Below, one piece after another: positions 38,184-47,774 of a stretch of DNA of 64,000 nt (the first letter of the stretch is position 1; each line of letters starts with the position of its first letter). Under the pieces are notes generated by a model, which did not search any database, was not told the DNA's origin, and was given only the letters and a program-made list of their open reading frames with translations. The DNA is from Saccharothrix saharensis (lineage in GTDB: Bacteria > Actinomycetota > Actinomycetes > Mycobacteriales > Pseudonocardiaceae): positions 7,823,386 to 7,887,385 of the forward strand of contig NZ_VFPP01000001.1 in assembly GCF_006716745.1 (NCBI RefSeq), given 5' to 3'. The position numbers and the translations under genes are program-made.

Positions 38184-39677
38184 ATGCGGCGGATCATGGG
38201 AACCGAAGTCGAGTACGGCATCTCGGTGCCGGGTGACGCGACGGCGAACCCGGTGCTCACCTCGACACAGGTCGTGCTGGCCTACGCGGCGGCCGCCGAC
38301 ATACCGCGGGCGCGCCGGGCGCGCTGGGACTACGAGGTCGAATCGCCGTTGCGCGACGCGCGCGGCTTCGACCTCGGCACCCCCGGCGGCCACCCGGGCG
38401 ACAGCGATGTCGAGGACCTGGGCGCGGCCAACGTCATCCTCACCAACGGCGCGCGCCTCTACGTGGACCACGCGCACCCCGAGTACTCCGCGCCCGAGGT
38501 CACCAACGCCCGCGACGCGGTGATCTGGGACAAGGCGGGGGAGCGGGTGATGGAGGAGGCCGCGATGCGCGCCGCCACCGTCCCCGGCCAGCCCCGCCTG
38601 CAGCTCTACAAGAACAACGTCGACGGCAAGGGCGCCAGCTACGGCACCCACGAGAACTACCTGATGCAGCGCAGCACGCCGTTCACCGCGGTGATCGCCG
38701 GGCTGACGCCGTTCTTCGTGTCGCGGCAGGTCGTCGTCGGCTCCGGCCGCGTCGGCATCGGCGCGGCGGGCGAGGAGGCCGGCTACCAGCTGTCCCAGCG
38801 CTCGGACTACATCGAGGTCGAGGTCGGCCTGGAGACCACGCTCAAGCGCGGCATCATCAACACCCGCGACGAGCCGCACGCCGACGCGGACAAGTACCGC
38901 AGGCTGCACGTCATCATCGGCGACGCGAACCTGGCCGAGTACTCCACCTACATCAAGTGCGGCTCGACGTCGCTGGTGCTCGACATGATCGAGGCCGGCC
39001 GCCGGTTCGACGACCTGCGCCTGCAGGAGCCGGTCCGGGCGGTGCACCAGATCAGCCACGACCCGACGCTCAAGACCAAGGTCGAGCTGTCCAACGGCCG
39101 CAAGTTCACCGGCCTGGACCTCCAGTTCGCCTACTACGAGCGCGCCTCGGCGTTCGTGGAGCAGGAGGGCTACGGCGACCGGGACGTGCTGCGGGTGTGG
39201 GGCGAGGTGCTCGACGCGCTGGCCCGCGACCCGCAGGAGTGCGCCGACCGCCTCGACTGGGTGGCGAAACTGCGGTTGCTCGAAGGGTATCGGTCCCGGG
39301 ACGGCCTCGCCTGGGGCTCGCCCCGGCTGTCCCTGGTCGACCTGCAGTACTCCGACGTGCGGCTGGACAAGGGCCTCTACAACCGGCTGGTGGCCCGCGG
39401 CTCGATGAAGCGCCTGGTCAGCGAGGAGGAGGTGCGGGCGGCGATCCTCGCGCCGCCGGAGGACACGCGCGCCTACTTCCGCGGCCGGTGCCTGGAGCGC
39501 TACCCCACTTCGGTGGCCGCCGCCTCGTGGGATTCGGTGATCTTCGACCTCGGTCGGGAGTCACTCGTCCGGATCCCCACCCTGGAACCGCTGCGCGGCA
39601 CGAAAGCGCACGTCGGAGCCCTGCTGGAGGCCTCGGACACGGCCGAGCAGCTGGTGGAGGCGCTCACCAGGGGCTGA
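38184..39677 (+). CDS. dop: Depupylase/deamidase Dop
   Basis: A 497-residue carboxylate-amine-ligase-fold enzyme that removes Pup from substrates and, where Pup ends in Gln, deamidates it. The N-terminal TEVEYGISV, the insertion following it (the Dop loop, about 38-75, absent from PafA) and the nucleophilic Asp95 in [15 protein letters not shown] mark it as Dop and not PafA. Further nucleotide/Mg elements are [20 protein letters not shown] and [20 protein letters not shown]. The second in-frame ATG (MGTEVEYG) is five residues in. Because Pup here already ends in Glu, Dop probably acts mainly as depupylase. Confidence 0.96.
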   Translation: MRRIMGTEVEYGISVPGDATANPVLTSTQVVLAYAAAADIPRARRARWDYEVESPLRDARGFDLGTPGGHPGDSDVEDLGAANVILTNGARLYVDHAHPEYSAPEVTNARDAVIWDKAGERVMEEAAMRAATVPGQPRLQLYKNNVDGKGASYGTHENYLMQRSTPFTAVIAGLTPFFVSRQVVVGSGRVGIGAAGEEAGYQLSQRSDYIEVEVGLETTLKRGIINTRDEPHADADKYRRLHVIIGDANLAEYSTYIKCGSTSLVLDMIEAGRRFDDLRLQEPVRAVHQISHDPTLKTKVELSNGRKFTGLDLQFAYYERASAFVEQEGYGDRDVLRVWGEVLDALARDPQECADRLDWVAKLRLLEGYRSRDGLAWGSPRLSLVDLQYSDVRLDKGLYNRLVARGSMKRLVSEEEVRAAILAPPEDTRAYFRGRCLERYPTSVAAASWDSVIFDLGRESLVRIPTLEPLRGTKAHVGALLEASDTAEQLVEALTRG

Positions 39678-39761
39678 TCAACAGACCCGAGTGGCGGGCA
39701 CAGGATGTCGTGCCTGGTGGGTAGTGTTTAACTCGCAGGACCCGAAGACCGGGAGGTCGAC

Positions 39762-39956
39762 ATGGCCCAGGAACAGGTTCAGCGCCAAGGCGGCGGTGAC
39801 GGCGACGAGAACGGCGACGGCGCGGCCGGCGCCGGCCAGGAACGCCGCGAGAAGCTCGGCGAGGACGTCGACGCCATCCTCGACGAGATCGACGACGTGC
39901 TCGAGGAGAACGCCGAGGACTTCGTCCGCGCATACGTGCAAAAGGGCGGCGAGTAA
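39762..39956 (+). CDS. pup: Prokaryotic ubiquitin-like protein Pup, encoded with C-terminal GGE
   Basis: A 64-residue, intrinsically disordered acidic protein. The ARC-binding helical part ([20 protein letters not shown]) is followed by [11 protein letters not shown] and a stop codon. PafA links the side-chain carboxylate of the terminal Glu to substrate lysines. Many actinobacteria, including M. tuberculosis, encode GGQ and need Dop to deamidate it; here the last codon is GAG, so Pup is ready for ligation as made. The disordered N-terminus is rich in Gly, Asp, Glu and Gln. The gene lies between dop and prcB, 34 bases before prcB. Confidence 0.97.
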   Translation: MAQEQVQRQGGGDGDENGDGAAGAGQERREKLGEDVDAILDEIDDVLEENAEDFVRAYVQKGGE

Positions 39957-39990
39957 GAAGCCGCCGGCGGGACAGGAGAAGAACGCACAC

Positions 39991-40839
39991 ATGGACCACA
40001 GCTCGACCGGGCACTACCCGGCCGCGTCGCTGCCCCCGGCCTACCTCAGGCCGGGGTCGTCGTCGTTCACCGATTTCCTCCGCGCCCAGGCTCCCGAACT
40101 GCTGCCGTCGAGCCGCCACCTGCCCGAGGGCAGCGCGGTGCAGGCTCCGCACGGCACGACCATCGTCGCCCTCACCTTCAAGGGCGGCGTGGTCATCGCG
40201 GGCGACCGGCGCGCCACGATGGGCAACGTGATCGCCCAGCGCGACATGAAGAAGGTGTTCATCACCGACGACTACTCGGCGGTGGGCATCGCGGGCACGG
40301 CGGGCATCGCGGTCGAGATCGTCCGGCTCTACGCGGTCGAGCTCCGGCACTACGAGAAGATCGAGGGCGTCTCGCTGTCGCTGGACGGCAAGGCGAACCG
40401 GCTCTCCGCGATGATCAAGGGCAACCTCGACGCGGCGCTCGCGGGCCTCGCGGTCGTGCCGCTGTTCGCGGGCTTCGACACCGCCGCGCCCGACCCGGAC
40501 CGCGCGGGCCGCATCATCTCCTACGACGTGACCGGCGGCCGGTACGAGGAGTCGCAGGGCTACCAGGCCGTGGGCTCGGGCTCGCTGTTCGCGAAGTCGG
40601 CGATGAAGAAGCTCTACGACCCGGACGCGGACGCCGAGGCCGCCGCCAGGACGGCGATCGAGGCGCTGTACGACGCGGCGGACGACGACTCGGGCACCGG
40701 CGGCCCGGATGTGATCCGCAAGATCTACCCGGTCGTGGTGACGATCACCGCCGACGGGGCGGTCCACCTGCCCGACGCCGACACCGCCGCGTTGGCCGAG
40801 TCGGTCGTCGAGGGCCGCAAGGCCAGGCCGGCGGGCTGA
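39991..40839 (+). CDS. prcB: 20S proteasome beta subunit PrcB
   Basis: A 282-residue pro-subunit of the catalytic ring. The propeptide (1-55) ends QAPHG; autocleavage after Gly55 exposes the catalytic Thr56 ([21 protein letters not shown], split here at 20 residues). The Ntn-hydrolase partners are visible, including Asp in GDRRAT and the active-site Lys in [10 protein letters not shown]. The C-terminal Ser region ([16 protein letters not shown]) is conserved. AGGAGA lies about 11 bases before the ATG. It is co-transcribed with pup and prcA, and assembles with PrcA into the alpha7-beta7-beta7-alpha7 barrel. Confidence 0.97.
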   Translation: MDHSSTGHYPAASLPPAYLRPGSSSFTDFLRAQAPELLPSSRHLPEGSAVQAPHGTTIVALTFKGGVVIAGDRRATMGNVIAQRDMKKVFITDDYSAVGIAGTAGIAVEIVRLYAVELRHYEKIEGVSLSLDGKANRLSAMIKGNLDAALAGLAVVPLFAGFDTAAPDPDRAGRIISYDVTGGRYEESQGYQAVGSGSLFAKSAMKKLYDPDADAEAAARTAIEALYDAADDDSGTGGPDVIRKIYPVVVTITADGAVHLPDADTAALAESVVEGRKARPAG

Positions 40840-40894
40840 GAGCCGTGTCGACCCCCATCCCCACCCGCATCCGCCGAGCCCGGGAGCCGCAGCA

Positions 40895-41707
40895 GTGACG
40901 ATGCCGTTGTACGCCTCACCCGAGCAGATCCTCCGCGACCGCGCGGAGTACGCCCGGAAGGGCATCGCCCGAGGCCGGAGCGTCGTGGTGCTCCGGTACG
41001 CCGACGGCGTGCTGTTCGTCGCGGAGAACCCGTCCGCGACCCTGCACAAGGTGTCGGAGATCTACGACCGCATCGCGTTCGCCGCGGTCGGCCGCTACAG
41101 CGAGTTCGAGAACCTGCGCCAGGCGGGCATCCGGTTCGCCGACATCCGCGGCTACCAGAACGACCCGCGCGACGTCACGGGCCGCTCGCTGGCGAACGTC
41201 TACGCCCAGACCCTGGGCTCGATCTTCGCCGAGCAGATCAAGCCGCTGGAGGTGGAGATCTGCGTGGCCGAGGTCGGCACCGAGCCGGAGCAGGACACGC
41301 TGTACCGGCTGACCTACGACGGTTCGATCGTGGAAGAGCCGCAGTACGTCGTGATGGGCGGCCAGGCCGAGGCGACCGGCACCGCCCTGAAGGACGCCTA
41401 CACCGAGGGCCAGCCGCTGGCCGAGGCCGTGGCCACGGCGGTGAAGGCGCTCAGCTCGGGCAGCACCACCACCGGCAACGGCAAGCCGGACCTGCTCGAC
41501 CGCGGCAAGCTGGAAGTGGCCGTGCTGGAGCGGTCCCGGCCGCGGCGGGCGTTCCGCCGCATCACGGGGGCGGCGCTGGCGGCGCTGCTGCCCGGTGACG
41601 AGCCGGCGCCCGCCGACGAGGCCAAGGCGGAGGAGCCGCCCGCCAAGGGCGGCCGGAAGAAGCCGGTGACGGACGTGAACCTGCCGCCGAACGACGACAA
41701 GGCGTAG
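40895..41707 (+). CDS. prcA: 20S proteasome alpha subunit PrcA
   Basis: A 270-residue alpha-ring subunit. The N-terminal gating segment ([20 protein letters not shown]) is followed by the Ntn fold without a catalytic Thr ([20 protein letters not shown]). YNG-type strand elements and [24 protein letters not shown] residues are present (here [20 protein letters not shown]). A charged, Pro/Lys-rich C-terminal tail of about 45 residues ([19 protein letters not shown] onward) is longer than in mycobacteria. GTG 40895 is used; ATG 40901, two codons later, is an equally plausible start. The unit ends with a strong hairpin. Confidence 0.96.
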   Translation: MTMPLYASPEQILRDRAEYARKGIARGRSVVVLRYADGVLFVAENPSATLHKVSEIYDRIAFAAVGRYSEFENLRQAGIRFADIRGYQNDPRDVTGRSLANVYAQTLGSIFAEQIKPLEVEICVAEVGTEPEQDTLYRLTYDGSIVEEPQYVVMGGQAEATGTALKDAYTEGQPLAEAVATAVKALSSGSTTTGNGKPDLLDRGKLEVAVLERSRPRRAFRRITGAALAALLPGDEPAPADEAKAEEPPAKGGRKKPVTDVNLPPNDDKA

Positions 41708-41719
41708 CCGGTCGCACCC

Positions 41720-41758
41720 CGCGAAGGGCCCTCGACACCGCGTCGGGGGCCCTTCGCG
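41720..41758. terminator. Terminator of the dop-pup-prcB-prcA unit
   Basis: CGCGAAGGGCCC and GGGCCCTTCGCG form a perfect 12-bp stem, with a further CGAC/GTCG pairing inside the loop. It starts 13 bases after the prcA stop and ends 5 bases before the stop of the convergent small gene, so it can act in both directions. Confidence 0.85.
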
Positions 41759-41762
41759 CGTG

Positions 41763-42008
41763 CTACAGGAAGATCTTGACGAGCTGGTCGCGGCCCTCGG
41801 GGTCGCGCAGCACCACCTGGTTGCCCGCGCGCAGCTCCGAGTCGACGAACTCGTAGATCAGCAACGCCCGGTTGACCAGGTCCACCTTCTTCAGCCCGGT
41901 CCGGTCCTGCAGCTTGCCCAACGCCTCGACCGCTTCCGCGATCAGCGCGACGTTCACCCGGTCCGCGACCGGGGGCTTGTCCGACGTGGCGCGCTCGACC
42001 GACGACAT
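41763..42008 (-). CDS. Small ribbon-helix-helix-like protein
   Basis: An 81-residue protein. The central DRVNVALIAEAVEALGKLQD followed by RTGLKKVDLVNRALLIYEFV gives a beta-strand then two helices, as in Arc/MetJ ribbon-helix-helix DNA-binding proteins. The C-terminal tail (AGNQVVLRDPEGRDQLVKIFL, shown in part) is extended. I recall similar small proteins in Pseudonocardiales without a known role. It could be an autoregulator: tandem repeats occur about 65-85 bases upstream of its ATG, and RHH proteins often bind direct repeats. No toxin-like partner gene is adjacent. Confidence 0.75.
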   Translation of the reverse strand: MSSVERATSDKPPVADRVNVALIAEAVEALGKLQDRTGLKKVDLVNRALLIYEFVDSELRAGNQVVLRDPEGRDQLVKIFL

Positions 42009-42069
42009 GCTCCCACCCTTCCCCGCCTGCACCGTCGAGGCTATCCCGCTCGCCACCAAAACACCACAT

Positions 42070-42095
42070 TTCCAGTGTGGAATCCGTGTGGAACC
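42070..42095. promoter_or_regulatory. Tandem 11-base repeats plus inverted repeat upstream of RHH-like gene
   Basis: GTGTGGAATCC is followed directly by GTGTGGAACC. The first copy also forms the inverted repeat TTCCA-GTG-TGGAA with the bases before it, and CCACA-N7-TGTGG surrounds it. The cluster is in the 222-base divergent region between the RHH-like gene and the small membrane protein gene, otherwise without recognisable content. Confidence 0.5.
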
Positions 42096-42230
42096 GGTTG
42101 CTTCTCGGCGTCGGCGCGGTACCGTGGAGGAGCTCGTCGCGCACGTGTGCCGGAGGTCCACGCGAACGACTGGCGGCCTGATCCGAGGGGGGATGGCCGG
42201 CAGGCGGTCACGTGGAAGAAAGGTGCACCG

Positions 42231-42542
42231 ATGAGTGGAGTGAGGCCGGACCCGGAAGCCATCGGGTCCGACACGACCGCGGGATGGGGAGACCCGACCC
42301 GCGCGGCGCGGATACGGCTGGAGAAGTCGGGGCTGTCGGTGGAGGTGGCGGTTCCCGCCGCCCACACCTCCCGGTTGCTCGACGCGGTGGTCGTCGCCTT
42401 GGCGGCGGCGGGCGCCGTGGTGTGTCCGGTGCTCACGTTGAGGGTGGTCCCGCCGGACTTCCCCACGTGGGCCGTGGTGGCGCTGGTCGCCGGGCAGATC
42501 GGTCTGCTCGGGGTGCTGGCGCTGGTCGCGCGCCGCAGGTGA
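42231..42542 (+). CDS. Small membrane protein, function unknown
   Basis: A 103-residue protein. A soluble N-terminal half (about 1-45, with GWGDPTRAARIRLEKSGLSVE) is followed by two helices: LLDAVVVALAAAGAVVCPVLTL (about 50-70, shown shortened in the family sense) and TWAVVALVAGQIGLLGVLAL (about 79-98), ending in ARRR. AAAGG lies 7 bases before the ATG. It diverges from the RHH-like gene and is followed by a strong hairpin. I do not recognise a family. Confidence 0.68.
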   Translation: MSGVRPDPEAIGSDTTAGWGDPTRAARIRLEKSGLSVEVAVPAAHTSRLLDAVVVALAAAGAVVCPVLTLRVVPPDFPTWAVVALVAGQIGLLGVLALVARRR

Positions 42543-42550
42543 AGAGGTGC

Positions 42551-42581
42551 GGATGGGGCACTCGGGGGGAGTGCCCCATCC
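42551..42581. terminator. Bidirectional terminator
   Basis: GGATGGGGCACTC and GAGTGCCCCATCC form a perfect 13-bp stem with a GGGGG loop, between the convergent small membrane protein and thioesterase genes (8 and 6 bases from their stops). Confidence 0.87.
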
Positions 42582-42587
42582 CGCGTG

Positions 42588-43040
42588 TCAGGCGCGGGCC
42601 AGGGGCGAGGGCAGGTCGGTGAAGTCCTTGGTCCGCTCCAAGCTCGTGAGCACGGCGAGCAGGTCGTCCGGTGGGACGACGAGCCGGCGGGCGTCGAGGT
42701 CCAGCCAGCCCGCGGTGGTCACGATGGTGGCGGCGGTGCGGCCGTCGGCCTTGATCACCTTGTTGTGCAGGCGGAACCGCGCGCCGTCCGAGGCGAGGCC
42801 GGCCAGCCGCAGCTCCACCACGATCGGGTCGAGCAGGCGCATCTCGGCGCGGTAGCGGATGTCGTCGCCGTGCGAGATGGGCCCGATCCGACGGGCGGCG
42901 AACTCCGCGGCCGGGAAGCCCGCCGACGCGAAGTACTGCATCCGGTTGTCCTCGGCCGCGTCCAGGTACGCGGTGGTGCGCATGTGGCCGTTCTGGTCGA
43001 CGTCCGGCCAGCGCACGTGGGTGGTGCTGGTGAAGGGCAT
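42588..43040 (-). CDS. Acyl-CoA thioesterase (4HBT/FcoT-like hotdog)
   Basis: A 150-residue single-hotdog protein. TTHVRWPDVDQNGHMRTTAYLD carries the 4HBT signature (Asp and Asn/Gly/His around the active site), and IRYRAEMRLLDPIVVELRL continues the sheet. It has the length and motif of 4-hydroxybenzoyl-CoA-type thioesterases. It lies 53 bases downstream of glpD on the same strand, but a functional link with glycerol use is not obvious; it could be read through from the glycerol operon. Substrate unknown. Confidence 0.85.
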   Translation of the reverse strand: MPFTSTTHVRWPDVDQNGHMRTTAYLDAAEDNRMQYFASAGFPAAEFAARRIGPISHGDDIRYRAEMRLLDPIVVELRLAGLASDGARFRLHNKVIKADGRTAATIVTTAGWLDLDARRLVVPPDDLLAVLTSLERTKDFTDLPSPLARA

Positions 43041-43093
43041 GCGTCGAGTATGCGGACCCCCACCGGCACCACCCGCCGGACCGGCGCGCCGGA

Positions 43094-44635
43094 CTACGCG
43101 ATCGCCCGTGCCAGCAGCCGCCCGGTGCGTTCGCGCACCGACGGCGTGTCCAGCCCGCGCACCACCACGGTGGTCCGCCGCCGCAGCACGTCGTCCACCT
43201 CGGTCGCCCACTCGTACCGCTGCGCGTGCGCCACCTGCGCCCAGATGTCGGGCCCGTCGGGGTGCACGCGGTCCAGCAGCGACGGGTCCTCCGACGCCAG
43301 CGCCAGCACCTCGTGGCTGACCGTCCCGTAGTGCGTGGCCAGGTGCCGCAGCACGTCGTCGGGCACGGCGGGCAGCTCACGGCCGAGCTGGGCGCTCACC
43401 CGCTCGGGCAGCGCGGCGCCCGGCAACGCCGCCGGCACCCCGTCGAACGCGTGCGCCAGGTCCCGGCCCAGCGCCTCGCCGACCCGGGCCAGCACCGACG
43501 CGCCGATCCGCCGGAACGTGGTCCACTTGCCGCCCGCCACGCTGATCATCCCGCCGCGGCCCCGCGTGATCACGGTCTCGCGCTTGGCGTGGCTGGTGTC
43601 GCCGGACCCGCCGGGCAGCACCCGCAGCCCGGCGAACGCGTACGCCAGCCGGGACCGGTCCAGGGCCGAGTCCACGATGCCGACCGCCGCCTCGCCGAGG
43701 ATCTGGTCGACGTCGGCCGGTGAGCACCGCACGTCCGCCGGGTCGCCCTCGTACGGCTCGTCGGTGGTGCCCAGCAGCAGCTGCCCCTCCCACGGGATGG
43801 CGAACGACACCCGCACGTCGTCCACCGGGATGGTCATCGCCGCACGCCACGGCGTGTCGGTCTTCAGCACCAGGTGAGCGCCCTTGGACAGCCGGATGCT
43901 GGGCGCGGCCGACGGGTCCTCCATCCGCCGCACCGAGTCCAGCCACGGCCCGGTGGCGTTGACCACCACCGACGCGTCCAGCCCGAACCCGCCGCCGTCG
44001 ACCTTGTCCCGCAGCTCGACGCCGGTCACCAGCGACCCGCGCTTGCGTAGCCCCACCACCTCGACGTGGTTCAGCAGCACCGCGCCCGCCTCGGCCGCCG
44101 CACGCGCCGCCGTGATGGCCACCCGCGCGTCGTTCATCTGGTGGTCGTAGTACAGCGCCGCGCCGCGCAGGCCCTCGGTCCGCAGGTGCGGCACGTACCG
44201 CGCGGCCCGGCGCGCCGACAGCACCTTGCCCACGCCGTCGCCGAACCCGGACAGCGCCGAGTACAGCACCACCCCCGCGCCGAGCACGGACCGCGAGTGC
44301 GGCCCGCCCCGGTACACCGGCACCAGGAACGGCAGCGGCCGGACCAGGTGCGGTGCCAGGCGGTCGCCCAACGCGCGCCGCTCGGCGTGGTTCTCCCGCA
44401 CCATCGGCACCGCCCCGGGCCCCATCGCCAGGTAGCGCAGGCCGCCGTGCACGAGCTTGGACGAGGCGCTGGACGTGGCGCCCGCGAAGTCGCCCGCCTC
44501 GACCAGCGCCACCCGCAGGCCCGAGCGGGCCGCCGCCCACGTGGTGGCGATGCCCAGCGCGCCGCCGCCGATCACGACCAGGTCGAAGGCGCCGTGTCCC
44601 AGCGCCTCGCGCGCCCTAGCCCGTTGCTCACTCAT
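43094..44635 (-). CDS. glpD: Aerobic glycerol-3-phosphate dehydrogenase GlpD
   Basis: A 513-residue membrane-associated flavoenzyme that oxidises sn-glycerol-3-phosphate to dihydroxyacetone phosphate and feeds electrons to quinones. The FAD motif [20 protein letters not shown] is at about 18-37, [12 protein letters not shown] is the second signature, and [11 protein letters not shown] the C-terminal DAO-domain motif. A helical GlpD C-terminal domain follows ([20 protein letters not shown]). The start overlaps the glpK stop by 8 bases. Third gene of the glpF-glpK-glpD operon. Confidence 0.95.
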   Translation of the reverse strand: MSEQRARAREALGHGAFDLVVIGGGALGIATTWAAARSGLRVALVEAGDFAGATSSASSKLVHGGLRYLAMGPGAVPMVRENHAERRALGDRLAPHLVRPLPFLVPVYRGGPHSRSVLGAGVVLYSALSGFGDGVGKVLSARRAARYVPHLRTEGLRGAALYYDHQMNDARVAITAARAAAEAGAVLLNHVEVVGLRKRGSLVTGVELRDKVDGGGFGLDASVVVNATGPWLDSVRRMEDPSAAPSIRLSKGAHLVLKTDTPWRAAMTIPVDDVRVSFAIPWEGQLLLGTTDEPYEGDPADVRCSPADVDQILGEAAVGIVDSALDRSRLAYAFAGLRVLPGGSGDTSHAKRETVITRGRGGMISVAGGKWTTFRRIGASVLARVGEALGRDLAHAFDGVPAALPGAALPERVSAQLGRELPAVPDDVLRHLATHYGTVSHEVLALASEDPSLLDRVHPDGPDIWAQVAHAQRYEWATEVDDVLRRRTTVVVRGLDTPSVRERTGRLLARAIA

Positions 44636-46133
44636 CGTTGTCGTCCTCGTCAATCCAGCCGACGGTCCGCTCGACCGCCTTCTTCCACTTGCGGTAGCCC
44701 TTGTCACGAGTCCTGGCGTCCATGGTCGGCAGCCACTCGGCGGCCTTGTGCCAGTTCTCGCGCAGGGTCTCGGTGTCCGACCAGTAGCCGACCGCGAGAC
44801 CGGCGGCGTAGGCCGCGCCCAGGCAGGTGGTCTCGGCGACGATCGGCCGCACCACCGGCACGTCCAGCACGTCGGACAGGAACCCCATGAGCAGGTTGTT
44901 GGCGGTCATGCCGCCGTCGACCTTGAGCGTGGTCAGCTCCACCCCCGAGTCGGCGTTCATGGCGTCCACGACCTCGCGGGTCTGCCAGGCGGTCGCCTCC
45001 AGCACCGCGCGGGCGATGTGGCCCTTGTCGATGTAGCCGGTGAGGCCCGCGATGACGCCGCGCGCGTCGGAGCGCCAGTGCGGCGCGAACAGGCCGGAGA
45101 ACGCGGGCACGAAGTAGGCGCCGCCGTTGTCCTCGACCGACCGGGCCAGCGTCTCGATCTCGGGGGCGCTGGAGATGAGCCCCATCTTGTCGCGGAACCA
45201 CTGCACGAGCGCGCCGGTCACCGCGATCGCGCCTTCCAACGCGTAGGCGGCCGGCTGGTCGCCGATCTTGTAGCCGACCGTGGTGAGCAGGCCGTTCTCC
45301 GAGACCACGGGCTTGTCGCCGGTGTTGACCAGCAGGAAGCTGCCGGTGCCGTAGGTGCACTTGCCCTCGCCGGGCGAGTAGCAGGTCTGGCCGAACAGCG
45401 CGGCTTGCTGGTCGCCCAGGGCGGAGGCGACCGGGACGCCGTCCAGCGTGCCGGTGGCGGTGCCGTAGACCTCGGCGGACGAGCGGATCTCCGGCAGCAT
45501 CGCCCGGGGCACGCCGATGGCGTCGACCAGCTCGTCGTCCCAGTCCAGCGTCTCCAGGTTCATCAGCATGGTGCGGCTGGCGTTGGTGACGTCGGTGACG
45601 TGGCGGCCGGTGAGCTTCCAGATCAGCCAGGTGTCCATGGTGCCGAACAGCACCTCGCCGCGTTCGCCGCGCTCGCGCAGGCCGTCGACGTGGTCGAGCA
45701 GCCAGCGGACCTTGGGCCCGGAGAAGTAGGTGGCCAGCGGCAGGCCGCACCTGTCCCGGAACCGGTTCTGCTCGCCGAGCTCCTTGACCAGCTGGTCGGT
45801 GCGGGTGTCCTGCCAGACGATCGCGTTGTGCACGGGCTTGCCGGTGGCCTTGTCCCACACCAGCGTGGTTTCGCGCTGGTTGGTGATGCCGACGGCGGCC
45901 AGGTCGTGCACGGTCAGCGACGCCTTCTGCAGGGCGCCGTGCACGACGTCGAGCACGTTGGCCCAGATCTCCTCGGCGTCGTGCTCGACCCAGCCGGGCT
46001 TGGGGAAGATCTGCCGGTGCTCCTTCTGCGCCACGGACACGATCGCGCCGCCGTGGTCGAAGACGATGCAGCGTGAGGAGGTCGTGCCCTGGTCGATGGC
46101 TGCCACGAAAGAGTGGGCGGAGTAAGTGCTCAC
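44628..46133 (-). CDS. glpK: Glycerol kinase GlpK
   Basis: A 501-residue FGGY-family kinase producing glycerol-3-phosphate from glycerol and [22 protein letters not shown] is the N-terminal ATP-binding motif, [20 protein letters not shown] the substrate loop, and [20 protein letters not shown] with [19 protein letters not shown] the FGGY signatures in the C-terminal domain. GTG start (VSTYSAHS) 10 bases after the glpF stop. Its end overlaps glpD. In Streptomyces this operon (gylCAB) is induced by glycerol via the IclR-type GylR; the same regulator type is encoded upstream here. Confidence 0.97.
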   Translation of the reverse strand: MSTYSAHSFVAAIDQGTTSSRCIVFDHGGAIVSVAQKEHRQIFPKPGWVEHDAEEIWANVLDVVHGALQKASLTVHDLAAVGITNQRETTLVWDKATGKPVHNAIVWQDTRTDQLVKELGEQNRFRDRCGLPLATYFSGPKVRWLLDHVDGLRERGERGEVLFGTMDTWLIWKLTGRHVTDVTNASRTMLMNLETLDWDDELVDAIGVPRAMLPEIRSSAEVYGTATGTLDGVPVASALGDQQAALFGQTCYSPGEGKCTYGTGSFLLVNTGDKPVVSENGLLTTVGYKIGDQPAAYALEGAIAVTGALVQWFRDKMGLISSAPEIETLARSVEDNGGAYFVPAFSGLFAPHWRSDARGVIAGLTGYIDKGHIARAVLEATAWQTREVVDAMNADSGVELTTLKVDGGMTANNLLMGFLSDVLDVPVVRPIVAETTCLGAAYAAGLAVGYWSDTETLRENWHKAAEWLPTMDARTRDKGYRKWKKAVERTVGWIDEDDNDE

Positions 46134-46143
46134 GGGACGCTCC

Positions 46144-46854
46144 TCAGTAGACGGCGATGTCGACGAGCCCGGCCAATGCTCCGCCGATCAGGGGACCGAC
46201 GACGGGGATCCAGGCGTACCCCCAGTCCGATCCACCCTTTCCGGGGATCGGCAGGACGGCGTGCGCGAGCCGGGGGCCGAGGTCGCGCGCGGGGTTGATG
46301 GCGTAGCCGGTGGGCCCGCCCAGGGACATACCGATGCCGACGACCAGCAGGGCGACGATCAGCACGCCGGTGCCGGAGGTCTCCAGCCCCTTGGTCTGGC
46401 CGGTGGCCAGGATGACGAACACCAGCACGAACGTGGCGATGACCTCGGTGGTGAGGTTCTGGGCGCGGTGGCGGACCTCGGGGCCGGTGGCGAAGACGCC
46501 GAGCACGTCGCCGGTGTTGGCGCGGAACTGGCCGAGGTAGGCGAGGTAGCACAGCACGGCGCCGGTGAACGCGCCGAGGAACTGGGCGAGCAGGTAGACC
46601 GGGACGGTGGCCCAGTCGCCGTTGTGGATGGCCAGGCCGACCGTGACGGCGGGGTTGAGGTGCGCGCCGGACAGCGGCGCGACCGCGTAGGCGCCCGCGA
46701 GCACCGCGAAGCCCCAGCCGAACGTGATCACCGCCCAGCCCGCGCCGTGGGACTTCGACTTCGCCAACACCACGCCCGCGACGACGCCGTTGCCGAGCAG
46801 CAACAGCAGTGCGGTGCCCAGGAACTCACCGATGAAGATCGACTGGTTGGTCAT
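46144..46854 (-). CDS. glpF: Glycerol uptake facilitator GlpF (aquaglyceroporin)
   Basis: A 236-residue MIP channel with six helices and two half-helices. The NPA motifs are [15 protein letters not shown] and [16 protein letters not shown]; the Asp after the second NPAR is the mark of glycerol-conducting channels. ATG 46854 ([20 protein letters not shown]) fits the family start; upstream codons of the longer frame run into the operator. It is the first gene of the glycerol operon; an IclR-type operator lies 28 bases before the ATG. Confidence 0.94.
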   Translation of the reverse strand: MTNQSIFIGEFLGTALLLLLGNGVVAGVVLAKSKSHGAGWAVITFGWGFAVLAGAYAVAPLSGAHLNPAVTVGLAIHNGDWATVPVYLLAQFLGAFTGAVLCYLAYLGQFRANTGDVLGVFATGPEVRHRAQNLTTEVIATFVLVFVILATGQTKGLETSGTGVLIVALLVVGIGMSLGGPTGYAINPARDLGPRLAHAVLPIPGKGGSDWGYAWIPVVGPLIGGALAGLVDIAVY

Positions 46855-46881
46855 CCACGCGCCCTCTCTGGCCTGAATGCC

Positions 46882-46898
46882 GTTCGACAATGTCGTAC
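46882..46898. promoter_or_regulatory. IclR/GylR-type operator before glpF
   Basis: GTTCGACAATGTCGTAC is a near-perfect 17-base palindrome (CGACA-A-TGTCG core). A second copy, GTTCGACCATGTCGAAC, lies before the adjacent IclR gene. Shared sequence at both promoters supports one regulator controlling the operon and itself. Confidence 0.8.
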
Positions 46899-46957
46899 GG
46901 TGCGCGTGAATCCTGTGCCGACGCTCACAAGATGTCAACCCTTCCGGAACGCCCGCG

Positions 46958-47725
46958 TCACCAGGGGATGGCGCCGAGCTCGCGCGAGATGGACCGCGCG
47001 GCCTCCCGGACGTAGGACACGAGGTCGGTGCGCGGCTGCTTGCGCTCGTCGCACAACCGCTCGACCGGTCCCGAGATCCCGACCGCGCCCACGGTCACCG
47101 CCCGCCGGTCCCGGATGGGCGCGGCCAGCGACACCTCGCCCTCGACCAGCTCTTCCACGTCCGAGGCCCAGCCGCGCTGCCTGACCTGCTCCAACGCGTC
47201 GCCGAGCCGGTCGAGGCCGGTGATCGTGGCGGCGGTGTAGGCCTTGAGCGGCCCGTCGTCGGCGAGGCCGAGGCCGACCGGGTCGTCGGCGAGCAGGACC
47301 TTGCCCAACGCGCTGGCGTGCGCGGGCAGCAGCGCGCCGACCTCGAGCACCTGGCGCGAGTTGTCCGGGCGGAACACGTGGTGCACGACCAGGACCTGGT
47401 TCTCGTGCAGGGTGCCGATGCGGACGCTCTCCATGCTGCGCGAGGCCAGCGAGTCCGACCAGTTCAAGGCCCGGGTGCGCAGCTCGTTGCCGTCGAGGTA
47501 GCTGCTGCCGATGTGGAACAGCGCCGCACCGAGCTGGTACTTGCCCGTGTCGGGCGACTGCTCGACGAACCCGACGAGCTGCAACGTCCGCAGGATGCCG
47601 TGCACGGTCGGTTTCGGCAGCTCCAGGGCTCGGGCGAGTTCCGCGACCCCCATCCGCCGCGCGCCGCTGGCCAGCAGCCGCAGGACCGCGGCCGCCCGTT
47701 CGATGGACTGGATGGGTCCGGGCAC
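46958..47725 (-). CDS. IclR-family regulator of glycerol operon (GylR-like)
   Basis: A 255-residue repressor. The N-terminal winged helix ([20 protein letters not shown], then [24 protein letters not shown], here split) is followed by an effector domain with [18 protein letters not shown] and [25 protein letters not shown] (parts), as in IclR proteins. It is upstream of and parallel to glpF, like gylR of Streptomyces, where glycerol-3-phosphate relieves repression. GTG start with TAGAGT six bases upstream. An operator overlaps its own promoter, so autoregulation is expected. Confidence 0.92.
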   Translation of the reverse strand: MPGPIQSIERAAAVLRLLASGARRMGVAELARALELPKPTVHGILRTLQLVGFVEQSPDTGKYQLGAALFHIGSSYLDGNELRTRALNWSDSLASRSMESVRIGTLHENQVLVVHHVFRPDNSRQVLEVGALLPAHASALGKVLLADDPVGLGLADDGPLKAYTAATITGLDRLGDALEQVRQRGWASDVEELVEGEVSLAAPIRDRRAVTVGAVGISGPVERLCDERKQPRTDLVSYVREAARSISRELGAIPW

Positions 47726-47731
47726 GCGATC

Positions 47732-47737
47732 ACTCTA
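47732..47737 (-). promoter_or_regulatory. -10-like hexamer of IclR gene
   Basis: On the reverse strand TAGAGT lies 6 bases before the GTG. The operator at 47748-47764 covers the region where the -35 would lie, which fits autorepression. Confidence 0.5.
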
Positions 47738-47747
47738 GCGCGAAGTC

Positions 47748-47764
47748 GTTCGACCATGTCGAAC
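47748..47764. promoter_or_regulatory. IclR/GylR-type operator before the IclR gene
   Basis: GTTCGACCATGTCGAAC is a palindrome with one mismatched pair next to its central base. It matches the copy before glpF in 15 of 17 positions and lies 22 bases upstream of the IclR GTG, over the expected -35 region. Confidence 0.8.
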
Positions 47765-47774
47765 CTCGCGTGGT

